From an uncultured Alphaproteobacteria bacterium (GTDB taxonomy: Bacteria > Pseudomonadota > Alphaproteobacteria > Micropepsales > Micropepsaceae): DNA of 11,442 nt. Positions 5,329 to 11,442 of the stretch are shown piece after piece (within the stretch, counting starts at the first letter, position 1; every line of letters begins with the position of its first letter). Location: positions 1 to 11,442 of the forward strand of contig CALDFO010000475.1 in assembly GCA_937942205.1 (NCBI GenBank), read 5' to 3'. Below the pieces are notes generated by a model. The model was not told where the DNA came from. It saw nothing but the letters and a program-made list of their open reading frames with translations, and did not search any database. The translations under genes and the position numbers were made by a program.

Positions 5329-6407
5329 CATTGAATTCCAGATTTGATCTCCGTCCAGGCGGCGATCAGCTTGTCCTTGTCCTTCAGGCGGCGCTGGAAG
5401 GTGCCGTGTTTGAGGAAGGTCTCCAGGTCGCGGGGAATCTGCAGCATCTCGAACACCGAATCGGGCACCTGTTTCATCGCCGCGGTGTTGGCGGGTTCGT
5501 CGCCGATATGCTCCACCGTATAGACCGAGGCCGCGTCGCTGAGCGCCGAATCGATCAGCGCCAGCGCCTTGTCCGCGTTCCCGGTGCCTGCGTGCATCAC
5601 CAGCCCGCAGACATAGGTGAACATGCCGCCCGGCGGTTCCAGATAGGCCACAGGCCGGTTCTCGCGGCGCAGGGCGGCAAAGGTGGTGCGCCAGCTCATC
5701 GCCGCCACCAGCTCGCCGCTGGCCAGGCCCTGGGCCAGCGCGGTGTCGTCGCTGGAGACGAATCGCAGTTGCGGCACCAGGTCCTTCAGCTTGGCCTGGA
5801 CCTTCCGCCAATCGGCCTCGGACATATTGTAGGCGTCCACGCCGATCATCTTCGCGATGAAGGGCACCACATCGTCCACTCCGTCCAGCACCGAGACGCG
5901 GCCCTTGTATTTGGGATCGAACAGGATCTCCCAGCTCTGCGACTTGGCGTATTCCGGCGCCAGGTCGGTGCGGATGGTCAGCGAGGTGTTGCCCCAGTAA
6001 TGCGGCACGAACCACACCTGGCCCGGCCCCGCCGCGATGCCCGGCAGGTTGCGCAGGGTGGGCGAAATCTTGTTCCAGTTCTTCAGCCGGCCGACCGGGA
6101 TCGGCCGCAGCAGCCCGGCGTCCTTCCAGCGCGGAAACTCGTAATAGCAGGGGCCCATCACATCGGGCTTGAAGCCCGCGCGCATCTTGGCGAAGGCTTC
6201 GTCCTCGTCGGCGAAGATGGTGATGGCGGGCTTCTCGCCCGTCGCCGCCTCATAATCCTTGAGGAAAGGCGCATCCATATAGTCCTGCCACTGGAACAGC
6301 GTGACCGGACCCGATGCCGTCGCGCCGCCGCCGCGCAGAGCCAGCCAGCCACCGGCCACAAGCACCAGCAGCACGGCAACGCCGCCCAGCAGCCAACCTG
6401 TTTTCAT
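5328..6407 (-). CDS. PotD-family extracellular solute-binding protein
   Basis: Predicted 359 aa. An N-terminal hydrophobic segment (residues 5-24) acts as a signal or anchor; the sequence after it lacks a lipobox and a clean cleavage site, so it may stay membrane-tethered in the periplasm. The rest follows the polyamine-binding-protein plan: VTLFQWQDYMDAPFLKDYEAATG (35-57, with W40 and Y43 at the positions of PotD W34 and Y37), VMGPCYYEFPRWKDAGLLRPI (83-103), VPHYWGNTSLTIRTD (134-148), a YKGRVSVLDGVDD region (167-179), and GELVAAMSW (231-239). At the place of PotD's GIFWMDSLAI, which supplies W255 and D257, this protein reads GMFTYVCGLV, so the main amine-contacting acid appears lost. No potABC permease genes are in the window. 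The neighbouring speD and speE suggest a polyamine theme, but the ligand is uncertain. Confidence 0.88.
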   Translation of the reverse strand: MKTGWLLGGVAVLLVLVAGGWLALRGGGATASGPVTLFQWQDYMDAPFLKDYEAATGEKPAITIFADEDEAFAKMRAGFKPDVMGPCYYEFPRWKDAGLLRPIPVGRLKNWNKISPTLRNLPGIAAGPGQVWFVPHYWGNTSLTIRTDLAPEYAKSQSWEILFDPKYKGRVSVLDGVDDVVPFIAKMIGVDAYNMSEADWRKVQAKLKDLVPQLRFVSSDDTALAQGLASGELVAAMSWRTTFAALRRENRPVAYLEPPGGMFTYVCGLVMHAGTGNADKALALIDSALSDAASVYTVEHIGDEPANTAAMKQVPDSVFEMLQIPRDLETFLKHGTFQRRLKDKDKLIAAWTEIKSGIQ

Positions 6408-6419
6408 GACAATCGCCCC

Positions 6420-6449
6420 AAAAATCGCGGCGCGAGGTTAGACGCCGCG
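6420..6449 (-). terminator. Terminator-like hairpin between the barrel gene and the solute-binding-protein gene
   Basis: On the minus strand CGCGGCG (6449-6443), a 10-nt loop and CGCCGCG (6432-6426) are followed by ATTTTT (6425-6420). It starts 27 nt after the barrel-gene stop and ends only 12 nt before the ATG of the solute-binding protein. It could end the upstream transcript or act as an attenuator for the gene below. Confidence 0.6.
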
Positions 6450-6476
6450 CGCTGCCGCTCACAAGCCGCAGGAATG

Positions 6477-8063
6477 TTACAGACCGGGCATCGGCATGTT
6501 CGCCATCCAGCTCGGCTGGGGCGGGGCGCCGAAGCCCAGAGTCACATTCAGCCCGGCGCTGGTCTGGCGGCCGGTCAGCCCCTGGGTGGAGGTGACGGCG
6601 GCATGACGGATGCCCAGCGCCACATCCACGCCGGCGGCGGGCATGTAATGGAGTTCCAGCCCCGCCAGCAGGCCGTCGCTGGCATAGCGGTCCATGATGT
6701 AGCCGCCATAGGCGTTGAACCACAGGCCCTGCCAGGGCGTGCTGGACAGGCCCAGCGTGACGGCATGGGTTTCGATGTTGCGGATGCCCAGCGGCACATA
6801 AGGATTGGCCGCGGCGTCGGTGCGGGTGTCGTAGCCCAGACGGTATTCGCCATGCCCGTCATAGGAGACGCCCGCCAGCAGGCCGCCCCAGATGTCGGTA
6901 TTCCAGCGCAGATTGCCGTCCCAACCCGCGGTGCGGGCCACATCGGCGTCGCCCCGGACGCCATAGCGGGTGTAGTGGCCCGACAGGCCGCCCCAGAAGC
7001 CATAGCCGATCTGGTGGGCGAAGCCCGCCACCACCTTGTCGGTGGCGCCGCGATTCCACACGGCGGTGGGGGTGTCGAGATAGGGCGTGTGATAGTCCAG
7101 CCGCAGATAGGCGAAGCCATCGGGATCGCCGGAATAGAGGCTGAAACGGCCGCCGGTGACATTGTTGCCCTCGGAGGCTTCCAGCCGCATCTCGCTGTCG
7201 CGGCCCAGCTCCAGGGCGACGCCGCCCATGCCGGTGACAAGCTGGGTGGCGGTGCGCGCCACCAGGCTGCCGTCGGGGGCGCGGACATTGCGGCCGGTCA
7301 CGTCGGTATATTTGACGCTGCCCACGATGGCGATGCCGGGCGCGACGCTGACCTTGCCCGACAATTCGCTGGTCAGCATCACATCGCCGCCACGATACCA
7401 GTTGGCTTCGGTGTTCAGGCCCAGGCTGGAATCGCTCTGCATGGCGGCGCGGCCATAGGCGGCGCCCCACAGGCTGTCGCCCCGGCGCACCGACAGCACC
7501 TGTGCCTCGTAATTCCGCAGGGCGGCATATTCGTCATAGGTATGGAAGGCGGCCTGGGGCGGCACATAGACGCCGCGCGGCATCGCCTGGGGCGGCGGAC
7601 CTTCCATCACGCCGCCGCGCATCTGGGGCGGCGGCGGCATGGGCGCGCCTTGCGGCATGGGCGCTCCGGCGCGCGGCACGATCCGCAGCGAGAAGCCGTC
7701 CGGCTCGGCGCGGGTCAGGAAGGTGACGGGCCGTGGGCTGCGGATCACGCCATTGTCGAAATTGGCATAGGCCATCGAGACCCAGGCGGGCAGGTCGGCG
7801 GCCAGCCGGTCGAAGGCCGCGCCGTCCACGGCGGTCTGGAAATTGATGGACAGGGCGTTCTGGTTGTCGTCGGCCTGGACCGCCTTCAGCGGCAGGCCGC
7901 GAAAGCGCACTTCCACGCCATTGGGATCCTGGCTGATGATCTGGTAGCTGGGGCCGGGCGGGCCGTAACCTTGGGCGAAAGCGGGGGCGCCGACAGGGAT
8001 GGTGGTCAGCAGCAAGGCCGCGAGCAGCGCGCAGCCGCCAAGCCGTCCGGCACCCCCAAGCAT
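6477..8063 (-). CDS. Predicted outer-membrane beta-barrel protein with N-terminal soluble domain
   Basis: Predicted 528 aa. The frame stays open far upstream into the kinase gene, but ATG 8063 is chosen: GGAAGGGG (8077-8070) lies 6 nt upstream and a clear signal peptide follows (hydrophobic 11-22, PAFA|Q, cleavage after residue 30). Residues about 39-130 form a strand-rich soluble domain (YQIISQDPNGVEVRF ... GFSLRIV). Residues 130-170 are a Pro/Met-rich linker. From about residue 187 to 512, alternating strands rich in Gly, Tyr and Trp with short turns indicate a C-terminal beta barrel, for example YLRLDYHTPYLDTPTAVW, GFWGGLSGHYTRYGVRGD and GLWFNAYGGYIMDRY, ending in LNVTLGFG plus a short tail. 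The barrel resembles, to my eye, the export-porin domains of BcsC/PelB-type polysaccharide secretion proteins, but it lacks their TPR array and no polysaccharide genes are nearby. Function unknown. Confidence 0.75.
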   Translation of the reverse strand: MLGGAGRLGGCALLAALLLTTIPVGAPAFAQGYGPPGPSYQIISQDPNGVEVRFRGLPLKAVQADDNQNALSINFQTAVDGAAFDRLAADLPAWVSMAYANFDNGVIRSPRPVTFLTRAEPDGFSLRIVPRAGAPMPQGAPMPPPPQMRGGVMEGPPPQAMPRGVYVPPQAAFHTYDEYAALRNYEAQVLSVRRGDSLWGAAYGRAAMQSDSSLGLNTEANWYRGGDVMLTSELSGKVSVAPGIAIVGSVKYTDVTGRNVRAPDGSLVARTATQLVTGMGGVALELGRDSEMRLEASEGNNVTGGRFSLYSGDPDGFAYLRLDYHTPYLDTPTAVWNRGATDKVVAGFAHQIGYGFWGGLSGHYTRYGVRGDADVARTAGWDGNLRWNTDIWGGLLAGVSYDGHGEYRLGYDTRTDAAANPYVPLGIRNIETHAVTLGLSSTPWQGLWFNAYGGYIMDRYASDGLLAGLELHYMPAAGVDVALGIRHAAVTSTQGLTGRQTSAGLNVTLGFGAPPQPSWMANMPMPGL

Positions 8064-8093
8064 CCGTGTCCCCTTCCGTTTGGGGGCAGAGTC

Positions 8094-8120
8094 GTTAACC
8101 GTGGTTAACAAGGGGTTAAC
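8094..8120 (-). promoter_or_regulatory. CtrA-type binding site (TTAA-N7-TTAAC) with an extra TTAA half-site
   Basis: Three GTTAAC palindromes lie at 8094-8099, 8104-8109 and 8115-8120, that is 10 and 11 bp apart, all on one face of the helix. The right-hand pair gives TTAA-N7-TTAAC exactly on both strands (8105-8120 on the plus strand); the left-hand pair is TTAA-N6-TTAA. The site lies in the 62-bp gap between the kinase stop and the barrel-gene ATG at 8063, so it would control the barrel gene. A -10 hexamer is not clear. Confidence 0.75.
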
Positions 8121-8125
8121 GCTTC

Positions 8126-9649
8126 TCATATCCGGGGTAACCGCACTTCCATCACCGCCCCCTTTGCCGTGCCGGCCAGGTTCACCGCCCCGCCCATGCG
8201 GCGCGTCAGTTCCATGGCGATGGCCAGGCCCAGGCCCGCGCCGGTCACGGTTCCGGCCCGGTCGAAACGCTGAAAGGGCTTTCCGGCGGTGCCCTGTTCC
8301 CGGGGCGTGAAGCCACCGCCGCTGTCGCGCACCACCAGAAGAGCCGCGCCTTCCTCGGTGCGCACATCCACCAGCACGGTGCCGCCCTCGGCGGTGGTGC
8401 GCAGGGCATTGTCGATCAGGTTGGACAGCACACGCTTGACCGCCAGGGCGTCGGCGCGCGCCGTCACCGGCTCCGCGATGCCGATCTCCAGGCCGATGCG
8501 GCGCGAAAAGGCGCGGCCCTTGTGATCCTCCACCGCCGCCAGCGCCACCGCGCACAGGTCCACCCGCGCCGGGACCAGGGGATAACGCCCCGCCTCGATA
8601 TTGGCGAACTCCAGCACATCGCCGATGCGGTCATGCAGGCTTTTTCCCGCATCGCCGATGTCGCGGGCATATTCGGCATATTTGGCATGGCCGGGCGGGC
8701 CATACAGGCCCCCCGCGATGATCTCGGAAAAGCCGATCACCGCGTTCAGCGGCGTGCGCAGTTCATGGCTCATATGGGCGATGAATTCGGACTTGGCGCG
8801 CAGCGCCTCGGCCGCGCCGCGCTCGGCTTGGGCCAGCCGCACCAGCAGGCGCGCCTCCACCGGGCGGGTGGATTTGAGTGTCCGGATCGCGCTCGCCGCC
8901 CGGGCATGACGCCGGGAGGCGCGCAGGAACAGCGCCGACAGACCCACCCCGGCCAGCAGCGGGGCCAGGATCAGGAACAGGGTCAGCGCGCTATTTTGGC
9001 TTGCCAGCGCCCCGGTCTGGTCCGGCCGCGTCACGGCGGCCAGCGGCCAGCCCGGCACGGCGGCGGCGATGCCGTCACCGGCCTGCTGCCTGGGAACCAG
9101 CGCGGCGCGGTCCAGCAGCGGGGCCGGAACCAGGCTGGCCGGATCGAACAGCAGGCTCACGCCCTGCGCGCCGTCGCGGAAGGCGATGCCGCCGGGAAAG
9201 GCCACCCGCTGGCCGTTAAATACCGCCAGTGGCGTCGCCATGCCGTCGCCGGCGATCCGCAGCCGCGCGCCGATGCGCCCGGCGGCGTCATAGACGGCGA
9301 TGTCCCGGATGGCAGGTTCGGCGCGGGCCAGATCGGCGGCGCGATATTGCTGTGGAGACGCGGCGAATACCGCGCCCAGCCGGGCATAGCGGTCCAGGCT
9401 GGCGGCGGCCACCCGCGCGACGGTCTGAACTCGCTGCGTTTCGATGGCCCGCGCCTGGCCACGGTCCGACCACATCTGCAAGGCCGCTGCCAGGGCGAGG
9501 CCGCCGCAGATCACAAGAATGCCGAGCGGGACGATGACGCGGGTGTCGCGGAAAAACATGGGCAGCGGGCGGCGGACGAAAACGGGGACCGCCGCGAGAA
9601 CGCCGTCTATTCCCCGGAATGTTGAAGGGCGTGCCGTCGCCTCGGCCAT
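8126..9649 (-). CDS. Membrane-bound sensor histidine kinase (PleC/DivJ-like DHp domain)
   Basis: Predicted 507 aa from ATG 9649 (GGGTGGG just upstream). A GTG at 9712, 4 bp past pepN, would add 21 residues but has no clear ribosome-binding site. The topology is a cytosolic N-terminus, TM1 about 37-58, a periplasmic sensor of about 160 residues (61-218) with no family I can name, and TM2 about 221-243. The kinase core follows: H-box EFIAHMSHELRTPLNAVIGFSEII with phospho-acceptor H295, N-box VKRVLSNLIDNAL (N410, N414), G1 box RDSGGGF (D442), and G2 box GAGLGLAIAMELTRRMGG (470-487). The DHp stretch LYGPPGHAKYAEYARDIGDAG...EFANIEAGRY resembles PleC/DivJ-type kinases. There is no receiver domain in the protein and no response regulator in the window, so its partner is unknown. 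It likely shares a transcript with pepN. Confidence 0.92.
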   Translation of the reverse strand: MAEATARPSTFRGIDGVLAAVPVFVRRPLPMFFRDTRVIVPLGILVICGGLALAAALQMWSDRGQARAIETQRVQTVARVAAASLDRYARLGAVFAASPQQYRAADLARAEPAIRDIAVYDAAGRIGARLRIAGDGMATPLAVFNGQRVAFPGGIAFRDGAQGVSLLFDPASLVPAPLLDRAALVPRQQAGDGIAAAVPGWPLAAVTRPDQTGALASQNSALTLFLILAPLLAGVGLSALFLRASRRHARAASAIRTLKSTRPVEARLLVRLAQAERGAAEALRAKSEFIAHMSHELRTPLNAVIGFSEIIAGGLYGPPGHAKYAEYARDIGDAGKSLHDRIGDVLEFANIEAGRYPLVPARVDLCAVALAAVEDHKGRAFSRRIGLEIGIAEPVTARADALAVKRVLSNLIDNALRTTAEGGTVLVDVRTEEGAALLVVRDSGGGFTPREQGTAGKPFQRFDRAGTVTGAGLGLAIAMELTRRMGGAVNLAGTAKGAVMEVRLPRI

Positions 9650-9716
9650 GATCCCACCCGCGCGGTGATTCGCGTCTGGGCAAAGTATGCGGAGCCCGGT
9701 GCCGGGCGTCACCCGC
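9650..9716. other. pepN-kinase gap
   Basis: These 67 bp between the pepN stop and the chosen kinase start hold a small perfect inverted repeat, GCCCGG (9694-9699) and CCGGGC (9702-9707). It is too short and lacks a T-run, so termination is unlikely. Co-transcription of the kinase with pepN is plausible. Confidence 0.35.
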
Positions 9717-11442
9717 TTATTGCTTATGCGCGCCCATCGGGCGATTCGGCGTCATCCCAGCATCTTGCCCCAACATCTTATCAGCGACTTCGAACAGGTT
9801 GGGCGAGATGCCCGCAAGGCCGCGAATGGCCTCCAGTTCGGCGCGCATCAGGGCCTGGCGCGACGCATCGTAGCGGCGCCAGCTTTCAAAGCCGCCCGCC
9901 AGCCGCGCCGCCACCTGCGGATTAAGGGGATCGAGTGCGCGGATCACCTCGCCCAGCAGGCGATAGCCCGCGCCGTCCGCGCCGTGGAAGCGCAGATGGT
10001 TGGCGCTGAAGGCCCCGATCAGCGCCCGCACCCGGTTGGGATTGCGGATGTCGAAGGCGGGATGCTTCATCAGCGCCCGCACACTGGCCACGGTGTCGGG
10101 CAGGGGCGACGCCGCCTGCAGACCCATCCATTTGTCCAGCACCAGCGGATCGCCCCGGAAGCGGTCATGGAAATGGGTGAAGGCATTGTCGCGCAGCGGG
10201 CTTTCCATGCGGGTCAGCGCCGCCAGTCCCGCGATCATGTCGGTCATGTTGGTGGCGGAGCGGTAATGCGCCTCGGCCAGCCCGGCGGCGGCCTCGTCGT
10301 CGGCGGCGGTGAGATAGCGCAGGGCGGCGTTGCGCAAGGCGCGATGACCCGCCGAGACGGCGTCGGCGCTGAAATCCCCCGCATCGCGCATCTGCTCGTA
10401 CAGCTGCGCCAGCCTGTCCCGGTGCGCCAGGGCGATGGCGCGCACCAGCGCCATCCGGGCGGCATGGATCGCTTCCGGGTCCACCGGCGTCCGCTGGGCC
10501 GCCAGTTCGCTTTCGGTGGGCGGCATCAGCATCTGGGCGGCGAAGGCGGGGTCTTCCCCGGCGCGGTTCAGCACCTCGCCGATAGCGGCGATATAGTCGG
10601 CGCGGGCATCGGACCGGGTTTTGTCCGCCAGCATGATCTCGCCGGCCAGGATTTGCCCGGCTTCCCAGCGGTTGAAGGCGTCGCTGTCGCAGCCCACCAG
10701 GACAGCGCGGTCGCGGGTGCTGTGCGGCGCGCGGAAGACGGCGGGGGCGGAAAAGCCGCGCCCCAGCGACAGCAGCGGTTCCTCGGCCACATCCACGAAG
10801 ACAAAGCGTTGATGGGCCTGTGTCAGCTCCAGCACGCGGCTTTCGGGGCCGGTGTCGTTCTCGCCTTCCAGCGTCAACGGCAGCGCCGCGCCCTTGGCGT
10901 TCACCAACCCCATGCGGACGGGAATGTGCATGGGCTGCTTGTCGGGCTGGCCCGGCGTGGGCGCCAGGGTCTGGGTCAGGTCCAGCGTGTAGGTCCGCGC
11001 CGCCGCGTCATAGGTGCCGCGTGCCTCCACCACCGGCGTTCCGGCCTGCCGGTACCAGAGGCGGAACTGGCTGAGGTCGCGGCCGCAGGCGTCCTCGAAG
11101 CATTTGACCCAGTTCTCGATGGTGGTGGCCTGGCCGTCATGGCGCGCGAAATACAGGTCGGTGGCCTTGCGGTAGCCCTCATCGCCCACCAGCGTCCGCA
11201 ACATGCCGATCACCTCGGCGCCCTTGTCGTAGATCGTGGCGGTGTAGAAGTTGTTGATCTCGATATAGCTCTGGGGCTGCACCGGATGGGCCAGCGGCCC
11301 GGCATCTTCCGGGAACTGGCGGGCGCGCAACGCCCGCACATCCTGGATGCGCTGTACGCCGTGACTGCGCATGTCGCCGGAGAAGGTCTGGTCGCGGAAG
11401 ACCGTCAGGCCCTCTTTCAGCGAGAGCTGGAACCAGTCGCGG
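9717..11442 (-). CDS. pepN: Aminopeptidase N (M1 family), 5' end cut by window edge
   Basis: The last 574 residues are visible. Alignment by eye to E. coli PepN (870 aa) starts at its residue 311, which predicts a full protein of about 884 aa. PepN is a cytosolic zinc aminopeptidase that trims N-terminal residues from peptides. The zinc motif HExxH lies just outside the window, but the third zinc ligand is here in SLKEGLTVF (Glu codon 11414-11412, matching E320), and so is the catalytic Tyr in FYTATIYDKGAEV (codon 11231-11229, exactly E. coli Y381). Further matches are WYRQAGTPVV, QPMHIPVRMGL, RDRAVLVGCDSDAFNRWEAGQ, NNMTD-like TNMTDMIAGLAAL, DKWMGLQA, NPNRVRALIGAFSANHLRFH and LNPQVAARL. Domain order and length look intact to the natural C-terminus, with a short polar tail. 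Confidence 0.97.
   Translation of the reverse strand, partial: RDWFQLSLKEGLTVFRDQTFSGDMRSHGVQRIQDVRALRARQFPEDAGPLAHPVQPQSYIEINNFYTATIYDKGAEVIGMLRTLVGDEGYRKATDLYFARHDGQATTIENWVKCFEDACGRDLSQFRLWYRQAGTPVVEARGTYDAAARTYTLDLTQTLAPTPGQPDKQPMHIPVRMGLVNAKGAALPLTLEGENDTGPESRVLELTQAHQRFVFVDVAEEPLLSLGRGFSAPAVFRAPHSTRDRAVLVGCDSDAFNRWEAGQILAGEIMLADKTRSDARADYIAAIGEVLNRAGEDPAFAAQMLMPPTESELAAQRTPVDPEAIHAARMALVRAIALAHRDRLAQLYEQMRDAGDFSADAVSAGHRALRNAALRYLTAADDEAAAGLAEAHYRSATNMTDMIAGLAALTRMESPLRDNAFTHFHDRFRGDPLVLDKWMGLQAASPLPDTVASVRALMKHPAFDIRNPNRVRALIGAFSANHLRFHGADGAGYRLLGEVIRALDPLNPQVAARLAGGFESWRRYDASRQALMRAELEAIRGLAGISPNLFEVADKMLGQDAGMTPNRPMGAHKQ

Noticed and set aside
3059..5330. Transposon or prophage remnant suggested by repeated palindromes
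   Set aside because: No transposase, integrase or target-site duplication is seen; the repeats are short, non-coding and sit between intact housekeeping genes.
5331..8108. A 925-codon plus-strand open frame opposite the solute-binding-protein and barrel genes
   Set aside because: It is antisense to two genes with clear family motifs or signal peptides, its product is low-complexity (Gly/His/Arg/Ala/Gln-rich), and long shadow frames are expected in GC-rich DNA. It also includes part of repeat-adjacent sequence.
8064..8555. N-terminal extension of the barrel protein into the kinase gene (same open frame)
   Set aside because: The extension is antifunctional: it overlaps the kinase ATP-binding domain in another frame, hides the signal peptide, and the ATG at 8063 has a strong ribosome-binding site.
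8522..9625. Plus-strand 367-codon frame opposite the histidine kinase
   Set aside because: Low-complexity Arg/Gly/Gln-rich product antisense to a kinase with all catalytic boxes intact.

Overview
This is a GC-rich chromosomal window that looks alphaproteobacterial. The evidence is a YbbN-type thioredoxin next to a Lon-N-domain gene, a class 1b SpeD, a PleC/DivJ-flavoured histidine kinase domain, and a perfect CtrA-type box (TTAA-N7-TTAAC). No rRNA, tRNA, CRISPR array, phage gene or transposase was seen. The window is mostly housekeeping genes with several interesting non-coding elements.

Layout from left to right. (1) Positions 1-2000, minus strand: a tight operon read right to left, encoding a thioredoxin/TPR co-chaperone (YbbN/CnoX type), a small exported DUF4440-like protein that overlaps it by 4 bp (GTGA), and a Lon substrate-binding-domain protein cut by the left edge. 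(2) Positions 2099-3058, plus strand: a secreted two-domain protein (PdaC/RsiV-like DUF3298 region plus an LprI-like domain). Both families have lysozyme-binding or lysozyme-inhibiting members. (3) Positions 3177-6407: a polyamine locus. speE (minus) and speD (plus) diverge from a 409-bp control region with good promoter candidates and a strongly foldable speD leader. speD ends in an unusually long hairpin terminator, and a PotD-family solute-binding protein lies beyond it on the minus strand. (4) Positions 6477-8063, minus: a predicted outer-membrane beta-barrel protein whose short upstream gap carries three phased GTTAAC palindromes that form a CtrA box. (5) Positions 8126-9649, minus: a membrane sensor histidine kinase. 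(6) Positions 9717-11442, minus: the C-terminal two thirds of aminopeptidase N, cut by the right edge.

Three copies of a bipartite hairpin repeat of about 100 bp lie between convergent genes (3061-3172, 5045-5142 inverted, 5227-5328). One copy has a different inner stem that keeps its base pairing, so the fold appears to be what is conserved.

How the genes may work together: SpeD makes decarboxylated S-adenosylmethionine and SpeE uses it to build a polyamine. The nearby binding protein would fit polyamine uptake, but it seems to lack part of the classical PotD ligand pocket. The CtrA box beside a PleC/DivJ-like kinase suggests that the outer-membrane protein is cell-cycle controlled; this is inference. 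I found no clear novel multi-gene system. The best leads are the structured speD leader, the CtrA site, the covarying repeats and the two-domain lysozyme-related protein.
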